Below are positions 27,771 through 35,227 of a stretch of DNA of 64,000 bases, piece after piece. A program made the translations under genes and the position numbers. The notes beneath the pieces are model-generated. The model ran no database searches. It was not told where the DNA came from and saw only the letters and a program-made list of their open reading frames with translations. The stretch is from Bryobacteraceae bacterium (GTDB lineage: Bacteria; Acidobacteriota; Terriglobia; Bryobacterales; Bryobacteraceae), in assembly GCA_030041495.1 (NCBI GenBank), contig JASHNT010000091.1:124001-188000 (forward strand). Direction: 5' to 3'. The stretch's first letter is position 1; each line of letters opens with the position of its first letter.

Positions 27771-30700
27771 ATGCTTCGGAAGTCATGGTTATGGGCGATG
27801 AAATGGGTAGTGTTGGGCGCGGCGGCTCTCGCCGGGCCGGCCTGGGCTGGAACCTTTGGGACGGTGGTGCCCATCGGCGGCGAGGGAGCGGACCTTGCGC
27901 TCGATGAGCCGCGCGGATTCCTCTACGTCGCGGACTTCACCGCCAACCGCGTCGATGTGATGTCGCTGGCGACCAACCAGATTCAGACCTCGATCAACGT
28001 GCCGGCGCAGCCCAGCTCGCTGGCGATGTCGCCTGACGGGCACTGGCTGCTGGTGGGTTGCTACGGCAACAACACGCCTCCGGCAACGCAGCAGAGCGGC
28101 CTGACGTTGATCGACTTGACGAACAACTACGCGCAGCAGACCTTTGCGCTGGGCAGCCCGCCGATGGGTATCGGCTTCGGCGTGGACGGCCAGGCGCTGG
28201 TGGTGACCACCACGGCGTTCATGATCTTCAATCCGTCCAGCGGGACCAGCAGCAATATCACCACGATCGCGAACGCGGCGGCGCAGGCGGTGCCAGTGCC
28301 GCTGGTCAATTTCCCGCCCAACATTACGGGCGCGAGCGTGGCCACGTCGGCGGACCACACCGCCATCTACGGGCTGGCCGATAACCTGATGTTCTACTAC
28401 GACGCAGTGCACCACACCCCCTATTACGGCAACTACACGTCAACGCCGCCGCAAGGGCCGCGTGCGGTCAGCGTTGCCGCCGACGGCAGCTTCGCGGTGA
28501 TGGGCTGGATGCGCGTCAACCAGCAACTTCAGGACACCGCCGAGTTTGGCGATTCGGCGAGTTCGTCGAATACTCCGGCGGGGGTGCTGAATATCGGCGC
28601 TCATGCAGTGGACTCCAATAACGGCGTGGTGTATTCGCAAGTAGTGCTGGGCAGCGGCGCGACCGCGAACGGTCAGGGCGTGAGCCCTTCATTGCAGATT
28701 TTAGCCTCCGACAATCTGACCGTTTTAGATACGATCTTCCTGCCGGAGAACCTGGCGGGCAAAGCGGTGATCAAAAGCGACAGCAGCGCGGTCTACGCGC
28801 TGAGCCAGAGCGGCGTAACGGTGCTGCCGGTGGGCTCGCTGAACCAGTATCCGCGGATCCAAACCAGCGTTCCCAATCTGATGTTCCTGGACGGTTTTTG
28901 CACGCGTAACGCGACCAGCCAGACTTTCACGATTGCGGACCCGGGCGGGAACAACACGCCCTTCAGCATCGCTTCCTCCAATCCTGGCGTAACGGTCTCG
29001 CCGTCTGCCGGAGTGACGCCGGCTACCATTACCGTCACGGTCGATCCCAACCAATTCGCCGCGCAAAACGGCACCACTGACGTTAGCTTGTCCATCAGCA
29101 GCGTGGCTGCGATCGACGCCACGCCGTCGGTGACCGTGTCGGTGAATGCGCCGCAACCCAGCCAACGCGGCACGATCGTGCCCATTCCGGGGACGCTGGT
29201 CGACTTGCTGAGCGACAGCACGCGCGTTCAATATTACGTGCTCCGCCAGGACATCAATCAAGTGCTGGTGTTCAACGGGACCAATAATACCCAAATCGCC
29301 ACTTTGCGCACTTGCCCCCGGCCGATGGGGATGGCGGAAACCCTGGACGGCAATGAGCTGCTGGTAGGCTGCGATGCCTCGCACATTATCGACACATACG
29401 ATCTCAATGCTTTGCAGCCATTGACGCCGATCGATGCACAAAGCGGCTATACGCAGTCGATTGCGACCTCCAACGGCATGACGCTGGCGGTCATGCGGGA
29501 CGGCGCCGGTGGCCCGCCCTATATTGCTTCCGTTGATCTGGTGTTGAACCAGGCGACCAGGTTGCCCAGTCTGGGCGTGTATCAGAATCAGCTCAGCTCG
29601 GTCAATACCGTGCTGGCGGCTTCGCCCAACGGATCGACCATCCTGATTGCTTCTGCGGACGGGCACACGATGCTGTACGACGCGAACGTAAATTCGTTCA
29701 CCGTTTCGCGTGATGATTTTACATCTCTCACCGGTGCCTACGCCGCGTCCGCCTTCGGGCAGTACGTAGTGGGCGGCACCATTCTGGACGCGTCCCTGGT
29801 CCCGACTAACGCGGTCAACACCCAAGGCGCCGAGCCTTCGGGCTTTGCGTTCGTAGGCCAGAACGGCTACATGACTTCCTCGACCGGCACCACCGCTCCG
29901 GGCGTGATTCAGCAGGTGAACCTGACGACGGGATCGGCGATTCAGCCGACCACGATGGTGGAATCTCCGGCCTTGGCCAACCAGCCTCCGACCGCCACTG
30001 TGGGCACGGTGTGCACCACCACCACCAGCGGCAACAGCAATCAGGAGGTGTGCCAAACCGGATTGACCCTGACCATCACCAACTGCTCGACCACCACGAA
30101 CAGCTCCTCTGGATCGACGACGAATACTTGCACCACCACCACCTCCGCGCTGCTGCCTCCGGCCAATTCCTTCACCCGCTCCCTGGCAATGCTGCAGGAC
30201 GGTAGCGCATTCATCAATCTGTCGACCTCGGGCGTGGTAGTGTTGCCGCCCAATTACGCGGCATCCGTGCAGCCGCCGCAGATCAGCGCGGTGGTGAGCG
30301 CGGCGGACTTCCAATCGCCGGCGGCTCCCGGCGGCTTGATCACCGTCTTCGGAACGAATTTGAGCCCGACCAACCAGGCCACCAGCGAAATTCCGCTGCC
30401 GACGGCTCTGGCGCAGAGCTGCCTTACGGTAAACGGCCAGCCCATGCCGCTGATCTTCGTCTCTTCCACTCAAGTCAACGCACAGATGCCGTTCCAGGCT
30501 TTCGGCGACGTGGTGATGGTGGTGCATACGCCGGGCGGCGTCAGCCCCAACTTCAATCTGGTGGTCCAGGAGAACGCTCCGGCGGTGTTCTTGAGCGGCA
30601 GTGCGGGCCCCTTGACCGATCTACCGATCGTAATCCGGCAGAGCACGAATCTGCTGGTGACCGATTCGAACCCGGTTCATATCGGCGACAACCTGACCTT

Positions 30701-30971
30701 GTACACCACGGGACTGGGCGCCGTGACACCGTTGGTTGCCAACGGACTGCCCGGTCCGACGCAGCCCTTGGCCATCGCCGTTCTCCAGCCGACTGTAACC
30801 TTGGGCAGCGCGCCGATGATTCTGAGCTATGCCGGGTTGGCTCCCGGTGAGGTGGGTGTGTATCAGATTAACGTGACGGTTCCAGGCGACGCCCCGCAAG
30901 GGCTCAACGTGCCGTTGACGATCGCGCAAGGCTCTAATTCACAGACAGTAAACGTGCGCGTCGTTCAATAG
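27771..30971 (+). CDS. Large exported beta-propeller protein with Solibacter-type C-terminal domain
   Basis: 1066 residues from the ATG at 27771 (GGAG six bases upstream; an earlier ATG at 27759 lacks spacing). Signal peptide to about residue 26. Residues ~30-360 and ~460-700 contain YVTN/SMP-30-like propeller repeats (VAVDPDG-like 'SPDGHWLLVGCYGNN', 'SPNGSTILIASADG'), with an Ig-like strand region between them (SNPGVTVSPSAGVTPATITV). Residues ~745-800 are Thr/Ser/Asn-rich with four cysteines (C748, C761, C772, C787). Residues ~836-1066 are the TIGR03437-type domain found mainly in Solibacter relatives. Probably a surface or secreted adhesin-like protein; its location after the tad operon may be coincidence. 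Confidence 0.8.
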   Translation: MLRKSWLWAMKWVVLGAAALAGPAWAGTFGTVVPIGGEGADLALDEPRGFLYVADFTANRVDVMSLATNQIQTSINVPAQPSSLAMSPDGHWLLVGCYGNNTPPATQQSGLTLIDLTNNYAQQTFALGSPPMGIGFGVDGQALVVTTTAFMIFNPSSGTSSNITTIANAAAQAVPVPLVNFPPNITGASVATSADHTAIYGLADNLMFYYDAVHHTPYYGNYTSTPPQGPRAVSVAADGSFAVMGWMRVNQQLQDTAEFGDSASSSNTPAGVLNIGAHAVDSNNGVVYSQVVLGSGATANGQGVSPSLQILASDNLTVLDTIFLPENLAGKAVIKSDSSAVYALSQSGVTVLPVGSLNQYPRIQTSVPNLMFLDGFCTRNATSQTFTIADPGGNNTPFSIASSNPGVTVSPSAGVTPATITVTVDPNQFAAQNGTTDVSLSISSVAAIDATPSVTVSVNAPQPSQRGTIVPIPGTLVDLLSDSTRVQYYVLRQDINQVLVFNGTNNTQIATLRTCPRPMGMAETLDGNELLVGCDASHIIDTYDLNALQPLTPIDAQSGYTQSIATSNGMTLAVMRDGAGGPPYIASVDLVLNQATRLPSLGVYQNQLSSVNTVLAASPNGSTILIASADGHTMLYDANVNSFTVSRDDFTSLTGAYAASAFGQYVVGGTILDASLVPTNAVNTQGAEPSGFAFVGQNGYMTSSTGTTAPGVIQQVNLTTGSAIQPTTMVESPALANQPPTATVGTVCTTTTSGNSNQEVCQTGLTLTITNCSTTTNSSSGSTTNTCTTTTSALLPPANSFTRSLAMLQDGSAFINLSTSGVVVLPPNYAASVQPPQISAVVSAADFQSPAAPGGLITVFGTNLSPTNQATSEIPLPTALAQSCLTVNGQPMPLIFVSSTQVNAQMPFQAFGDVVMVVHTPGGVSPNFNLVVQENAPAVFLSGSAGPLTDLPIVIRQSTNLLVTDSNPVHIGDNLTLYTTGLGAVTPLVANGLPGPTQPLAIAVLQPTVTLGSAPMILSYAGLAPGEVGVYQINVTVPGDAPQGLNVPLTIAQGSNSQTVNVRVVQ

Positions 30972-30973
30972 CC

Positions 30974-31014
30974 GCGTTCCACAGGCCGCCGGCGACAGCC
31001 GCGCGCCGGAACGC
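30974..31014 (+). terminator. Inverted repeat after the propeller gene
   Basis: GCGTTCC (30974-30980) pairs with GGAACGC (31008-31014), with further GC pairing possible inside the 27-base loop; no T-tract. It begins three bases after the stop codon. A second small hairpin GCGGC-GATA-GCCGC (31031-31044) and a tandem AAAGCGACC repeat (31045-31062) follow before the next gene. Confidence 0.3.
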
Positions 31015-31079
31015 CGTGTCCGCGTGAGAAGCGGCGATAGCCGCAAAGCGACCAAAGCGACCGGAAAAGAGAGAAGGGG

Positions 31080-31724
31080 ATGGATATGAGACTAGCTCAA
31101 ATGCTCGTAGTGTGCGCAAGCGTGGCCGCCGTGCCGGCTGCGTGGGGACAGAAATGGGAAATCGGCGGAGCGGTGGGCGGCGGGTTTTACACTTCGCAAG
31201 ACATCACCGCGCCCACTGGATCGGCCTCCGCGTCGATTCAGCCAAACCTGATGGGCAGCGTGTGGGTGGGGAGCACCGGAACCGGGCATTGGGGCGGGGA
31301 GCTTCGCTACGACTACGGCATGGGGGATCTCCACTTGAGCGGAGGCGGCACCAGCGCCAGCTTTGCCGCGCACAGCCAGGCGATCCACTATGACCTGCTG
31401 TGGCATTTCCTGGGAAGCGAAGCCACGGTTCAGCCTTTTGTGGCAGCCGGCGCAGGCATTAAGATCTACACGGGGACGGGAACGCAGATGGTGTATCAGC
31501 CGTTAAGCAACGTCGCGCTGCTGACCCAGGCGCAGGATTTGACGCCGATGGCCAGCGTGGGCGGCGGGCTCAAGTTTAAACTCGCTCCGCACGTCAACCT
31601 GCGCCTGGAAGTTCACGATTACCTCACGCCCTTTCCCAAGCAGGTGATCACTCCCATCACCGGCAAGACCCCCGGCTGGTTGCAAGACTTCGCGCCCGCG
31701 GCGGGAGTAGCGTTCGAGTTCTGA
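31080..31724 (+). CDS. Outer-membrane beta-barrel protein (OmpA/OmpW-like fold)
   Basis: 214 residues with signal peptide (ending AWGQ, residue ~24). Alternating hydrophobic strands such as WEIGGAVGGGFYTS, HWGGELRYDYGMGDL, PFVAAGAGIKIYTG, HVNLRLEVHDYLTPFP and a C-terminal aromatic residue (AGVAFEF) are the pattern of small eight-strand barrels. The start may be the second ATG (31086), which is better spaced from AAGGGG. Function unknown; it may be co-expressed with the propeller protein upstream (about 110 bases away). Confidence 0.7.
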   Translation: MDMRLAQMLVVCASVAAVPAAWGQKWEIGGAVGGGFYTSQDITAPTGSASASIQPNLMGSVWVGSTGTGHWGGELRYDYGMGDLHLSGGGTSASFAAHSQAIHYDLLWHFLGSEATVQPFVAAGAGIKIYTGTGTQMVYQPLSNVALLTQAQDLTPMASVGGGLKFKLAPHVNLRLEVHDYLTPFPKQVITPITGKTPGWLQDFAPAAGVAFEF

Positions 31725-31755
31725 TTCGGGTGCTTCAGCACACGCCTAAGGAACC

Positions 31756-31772
31756 ATCGGCGAATTGCCGAT
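31756..31772 (+). promoter_or_regulatory. Perfect hairpin just upstream of a ribosome-binding site
   Basis: ATCGGC (31756-31761), loop GAATT, GCCGAT (31767-31772), immediately before AGGACGAGC and the ATG at 31782. The stem touches the ribosome site and could tune translation of the small membrane protein. No T-tract, so not an intrinsic terminator. Confidence 0.3.
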
Positions 31773-31781
31773 AGGACGAGC

Positions 31782-32096
31782 ATGGAGTTCAACGCCACCT
31801 CCCTCAACGTCACCGAACTCCTGGTGGTGGCGCTGGCGGTGGTCTCTCTCCTGATGGTGCTGCGCAAACGTTACACGAGCAGCCTGCCGCTGCTGTTTTA
31901 CTTCACCTTGATCGTGTTCACCAACATGACGGACCGCGAAATCAACCCTTATCTCCTATACGCAGGTCTGCTTTTTGCCATGGTCCTGCGTTTCGAGTAC
32001 ATGGGCGGACCGTTCGTGAAACTGATTGCGTTCATGACTTCGGCGATGCTGGTGGCGATCGCTTACCTGATGGTGTCCGACGTTTTTACGGCCTGA
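31782..32096 (+). CDS. Small membrane protein, unknown function
   Basis: 104 residues with three hydrophobic helices (TELLVVALAVVSLLMVLRKR, SLPLLFYFTLIVFTN, LIAFMTSAMLVAIAYLMV). AGGACGAG lies upstream of the ATG. No family is recognised. It is convergent with the DnaC-like gene, seven bases apart. Confidence 0.65.
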   Translation: MEFNATSLNVTELLVVALAVVSLLMVLRKRYTSSLPLLFYFTLIVFTNMTDREINPYLLYAGLLFAMVLRFEYMGGPFVKLIAFMTSAMLVAIAYLMVSDVFTA

Positions 32097-32102
32097 AGGC
32101 GC

Positions 32103-32843
32103 TCAGCGCGGGCGTTTCAAACGATAATCCGGCATCCCGGACAAATCCAGGATCCTGCACATCTCATGCAGCCGGCTCCGTGCGCGTTCTCCGATCACTT
32201 CCGTCAGCGTCTTCCGCGCGTAGTCCTTGCTTTTGCCGTTCAATTCATGATCCGGGAGATTGGTGGTGGCGATCAAAGGTTTAACGTTGTTGTAACGGTA
32301 GGTGATGATCGAGGTCATCGTGTCCATCACCCAATCGATGGGGCGCTGCGAGCCGAGATCGTCGAGCACGAGAACCTCAGCCTCAAGCGCGGAGCGGTAG
32401 GCCTCGCGGTCCGCGGTTCCGGCTGTCGAGTCCCAGCTCGAGCGGATGCGGTCGATGAGGTTCTGGTAATCGAAGAAGAGGCACTCCCGTCCACGGCTCA
32501 GTAACGCTTTCATGACGGCCACAGCCAAGTGCGTCTTGCCGACGCCCGGATCGCCGGTCAGCAGCAGCCCGGGATGATCGGCGGCCGGGAATTCACGCAC
32601 GAAGTTCTTCACCTGAATCAGCGCCTGACCCAGAGCCGCTCTGACGATGGGGTGATCGCCGGGGATTTCGAAATTTTCCAGCGAGACGTGCTGATAGTTC
32701 GGTGGGATGCCGGCGGACTCCTGGAGTTCACGGGCACGCCGTTCGCTGTAACAGGAGCAGCGTTCAACCCCGGAGAGTCCGGCGCGCTGAACGGTCTTCC
32801 AACCGGTACCTTCGCAAATCGGACAAACTGCCGCTTCGGTCAT
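32103..32843 (-). CDS. DnaC/DnaI-like AAA+ ATPase with N-terminal zinc finger
   Basis: 246 residues. An N-terminal cysteine cluster (C7, C10, C29, C31 in CPICEGTGW and RCSCY) suggests bound zinc. The AAA+ core has Walker A GDPGVGKTH (K103), Walker B VLVLDDLGS, sensor 1 PLIATTNLP and an arginine-finger region GERARSRLHEMC, all as in the helicase loaders DnaC/DnaI and IstB. It probably loads the replicative helicase, or acts like an IstB protein, although no transposase is near. The ATG at 32843 overlaps the stop of the upstream hydrolase (ATGA), meaning coupled translation. Confidence 0.85.
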   Translation of the reverse strand: MTEAAVCPICEGTGWKTVQRAGLSGVERCSCYSERRARELQESAGIPPNYQHVSLENFEIPGDHPIVRAALGQALIQVKNFVREFPAADHPGLLLTGDPGVGKTHLAVAVMKALLSRGRECLFFDYQNLIDRIRSSWDSTAGTADREAYRSALEAEVLVLDDLGSQRPIDWVMDTMTSIITYRYNNVKPLIATTNLPDHELNGKSKDYARKTLTEVIGERARSRLHEMCRILDLSGMPDYRLKRPR

Positions 32844-33973
32844 TTTGTTTCGTATCCCAACCGTATCATCCCTTGATCCTTGCCTTCGGCAGTCCCTTTG
32901 GTCAACCACTCCAGCGAGGTCTGGAACAGCAGCAGGTGATTCTTCTCCCACATGGCGTTGTGCGAGGAGCAAGCCAGATCGACGAAGACCTTCTTGGGTG
33001 CGCCCCAATCCATGTACAGCTCCCGTACACGGTCCGGATTGACCTGCTTGTCATGCGCGCCAGAGACCAACAGGACCGGGATTTGAGTCTGCGAGACCAC
33101 GGCGCTAGTCCAGCCCCAGGTTGTGGTTTGCGGGGCACGGCGCACACCGGTTCCCCAAGTGGCTCCTACCGGATCGGATGCGAGCATTTCCGACCAGACG
33201 GAATTCAGCGCGCCCGCTTCGTACTGTTCCGGGCAGCCGACTTGGCGATCCCAGTTCGCGATGAACTCTTGGCGCGATTGGGTGTTGAACGCCGCTCCGT
33301 TGGCCGGAACCTGCGCGGGCGCTTCCGCGCGAGCGTTGCGATTGTAGGCCGGAGCAAGCAGGACCAGCTTGAGCACTCTATCGGGATGCGCGGCCGCATA
33401 GCCGGCTGAGCGCGGGCCTCCCAACGACCAGGCCAGCAGGTTCACTTTATCCACATGCCGGATGGCCCGGATGTGATCGACGACGGTCTCAATATCGTGC
33501 CAGTCGGAAGCGAGCGTGGTCATTTGATGCGGGTAGCCGGCGTCGCAGGGTGCGGGAATAAGGGACGGGACGAAGAGCGCCTGCTGGGCCTTGCTGAGAT
33601 TGCAGGGGTCGTTCATCGGGTTGGGGCGCGTGGAGCGGCCGTAACCGGTCATGTCCATCGCGAAGACGTCGAAGCCGGCGTTGGCTAAGTACGCCATCCA
33701 ACTGTAGTCGTGATAGGGAACGTCGAAGGCGACTTCGGCCGGCGTACCCGCGCCGTGAATGAACAGCGCGACTCGATCCGGTGCGGGTCCTCCGCGCAGA
33801 GCGATACCGGGATCGACCACCTCGCGCACGTAGATCGCGGTGGTTTGGCCGGAGACGGCGGGGACCGCGGAGCGCACCTCGACGTAATGATCAAGCCGGA
33901 GAAGAGGGGACGGAGCATCGGCTCCGAAACAGAGCGCGGCGAACGTGATTAACAGGGCGCAGAGCGTTTTCAT
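32840..33973 (-). CDS. Exported alpha/beta hydrolase
   Basis: 377 residues with a signal peptide (MKTLCALLITFAALCFGADA). The alpha/beta-hydrolase fold is shown by the oxyanion segment FIHGAG, DMTGYGRST, nucleophile elbow AWSLGG (S183), the acid in SGAHDKQVNPDR and a late histidine in CSSHNAMWEKNH. Extra cysteines (residues ~124, 143 and others) suggest disulfides in the periplasm. Esterase/lipase or related hydrolysis is likely; substrate unknown. Its 3' end overlaps the DnaC-like gene by four bases, an odd pairing of an exported enzyme and a replication-type ATPase. Confidence 0.82.
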   Translation of the reverse strand: MKTLCALLITFAALCFGADAPSPLLRLDHYVEVRSAVPAVSGQTTAIYVREVVDPGIALRGGPAPDRVALFIHGAGTPAEVAFDVPYHDYSWMAYLANAGFDVFAMDMTGYGRSTRPNPMNDPCNLSKAQQALFVPSLIPAPCDAGYPHQMTTLASDWHDIETVVDHIRAIRHVDKVNLLAWSLGGPRSAGYAAAHPDRVLKLVLLAPAYNRNARAEAPAQVPANGAAFNTQSRQEFIANWDRQVGCPEQYEAGALNSVWSEMLASDPVGATWGTGVRRAPQTTTWGWTSAVVSQTQIPVLLVSGAHDKQVNPDRVRELYMDWGAPKKVFVDLACSSHNAMWEKNHLLLFQTSLEWLTKGTAEGKDQGMIRLGYETK

Positions 33974-34028
33974 GAGGGTCGCCTCATGGGTGAGTTTACT
34001 GCATTTCAGTGAAGCCGATTTGCCGGTT

Positions 34029-34541
34029 CTACTCCACGACGGCGAGAACCTCTCCGGCGGCCACGGTAGAGCCCGGCTGGACCCGCACTTCGATCACCTT
34101 GCCGGATTTGGGCGACTTCACCTCGTTCTGCATCTTCATCGCTTCGACCACCACCAGGCCCTGGCCGGTTTCAACGGAGTCTCCTGCCGAGACCAGAAGC
34201 CGCATCACTTTCCCGGACATCCGAGCGGAAACGTCGAGGCGTCCCTGCGCGGAGACTGCGGCCCTGCGCGAACGGAGGGCGCGGGGATCGAATAACTCGA
34301 CCGGAATCGGCACACCGTTGACGACCGCCTCGCGCGGCGCTCCCGGTGAAACGCGGCAGACATTGCCCTCGATGATCACAGCGCTCGAGCCGGCATCCAA
34401 CTGCCGTAAGGAAAATTCGCCTTCCAGAAGCCGGCCGTCTTCAAGTTGGTAGCGGAAACGGGAGCCGTTGATTTCGATTGTCCCGGAACGGCCACCGATG
34501 AGGGTTTCGAGCTTCACGTTCGATACACGAGTGTAGCGCAA
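34029..34541 (-). CDS. Biotin carboxyl carrier protein (acyl-CoA carboxylase type)
   Basis: 170 residues. The C-terminal ~75 residues form the biotinyl/lipoyl domain: VVEAMKMQNEVKSPKSGKV with the biotinylated lysine at K136. The N-terminal part has short strands (IEINGSRFRYQL) as in the linker regions of propionyl/methylcrotonyl-CoA carboxylase alpha subunits. It carries the CO2 made by the biotin carboxylase encoded upstream at 36718-35228. The two genes point the same way but are separated by ~690 bases holding an opposite-strand toxin-antitoxin pair. A GTG start eight codons later is an alternative. Confidence 0.88.
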   Translation of the reverse strand: MRYTRVSNVKLETLIGGRSGTIEINGSRFRYQLEDGRLLEGEFSLRQLDAGSSAVIIEGNVCRVSPGAPREAVVNGVPIPVELFDPRALRSRRAAVSAQGRLDVSARMSGKVMRLLVSAGDSVETGQGLVVVEAMKMQNEVKSPKSGKVIEVRVQPGSTVAAGEVLAVVE

Positions 34542-34574
34542 ATGCGGCGCTGACCCTTTCCATCGGCCGCCAGA

Positions 34575-34603
34575 TTGATTTGACTAAAAAAAAAGACTAA
34601 ACT
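34575..34603 (+). promoter_or_regulatory. Promoter of the Phd/VapC-type toxin-antitoxin operon (leaderless)
   Basis: TTGATT (34575-34580), 17-base spacer with an A9 tract, TAAACT (34598-34603). The antitoxin ATG begins at 34610, only six bases after the -10 box, so transcription should start at or next to the start codon, giving a leaderless mRNA; no ribosome site is visible. Confidence 0.5.
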
Positions 34604-34609
34604 GAAGAC

Positions 34610-34843
34610 ATGACGGTGAGCGTTCACGAGGCCAAGACGCAACTCTCCCGGCTGCTGGACCTGCTGGAAGAAGGCGAGGACATCGTAATCGTCCGGCATG
34701 GCAAGCAGGTCGCCCGATTGGTCCGGGCCAAGGCCGCGGCCAAACCCCAGGTCGGGAGCATGAAGGGGCAGATCTCCTGGAAAGAGGGCTGGGAGCGTCC
34801 GATGACCGATGAGGAAGCCGACGCGTTCTGGGAGGGGCGGTGA
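34610..34843 (+). CDS. Phd/YefM-type antitoxin
   Basis: 77 residues. The N-terminal Phd/YefM dimerisation and DNA-binding domain is clear: VSVHEAKTQLSRLLDLLEEG then DIVIVRHGKQVARLVRA. The C-terminal ~30 residues (from QISWKEGWERPMTDEEADAFWEG) should wrap and inhibit the toxin. GTGA overlap with the toxin gene (34840-34843) couples their translation. Antitoxin-operator autoregulation at the promoter just upstream is usual for the family. Confidence 0.88.
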   Translation: MTVSVHEAKTQLSRLLDLLEEGEDIVIVRHGKQVARLVRAKAAAKPQVGSMKGQISWKEGWERPMTDEEADAFWEGR

Positions 34844-35223
34844 CGAACGGTCCGTTTCTTCTGGATACGAGCACGATTCTTTGGGCGCTAGCTGCACCGG
34901 AACGGCTGTCGCCCCAGGCGAGCCAAGCGCTAAAACGTCCGCTAGTTTTAAGCGTGGTCAGCTATTGGGAAGTTGTTATCAAATCGCGCAAAGGCCTTCT
35001 GAGTGTCGGAAATCCCGTACAGTGGTGGTCGCGGGCGGCTGAGGCGATCGGCGGAACGATCCTTGCCGTCCACGCGGCCCACATTTCCGCGCTGTCCGGA
35101 CTTCCCGATTTTCACAAGGACCCGTTTGATCGCATGCTTATCGCGCAAGCGGGCCAGGAACGGCTCACGCTTCTCACCAGTGATCAAGTAGTGAGACGGT
35201 ACCCAATTCCGACTTTGTGGTGA
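34840..35223 (+). CDS. PIN-domain ribonuclease toxin (VapC-type)
   Basis: 127 residues from GTG at 34840. The four acidic active-site positions of PIN nucleases are visible: LLDTSTILWAL (D9), SYWEVVIKS (Glu), DPFDRMLIAQA (Asp) and LLTSDQVVRRY (Asp). The family cleaves RNA (tRNA or mRNA) when freed from the antitoxin. Reading frame is intact with the normal C-terminus, so the pair looks functional, unlike the higBA remnant near base 2400. Ends five bases before the biotin carboxylase stop on the other strand. Confidence 0.9.
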   Translation: MTNGPFLLDTSTILWALAAPERLSPQASQALKRPLVLSVVSYWEVVIKSRKGLLSVGNPVQWWSRAAEAIGGTILAVHAAHISALSGLPDFHKDPFDRMLIAQAGQERLTLLTSDQVVRRYPIPTLW

Positions 35224-35227
35224 AGCG

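Noticed and set aside
28725-30527. 600-codon open frame on the minus strand inside the propeller protein gene
   Set aside because: Product is Arg/His/Gly-rich without motifs, typical of the antisense of GC-rich coding DNA; the plus-strand gene has a signal peptide and known domain.
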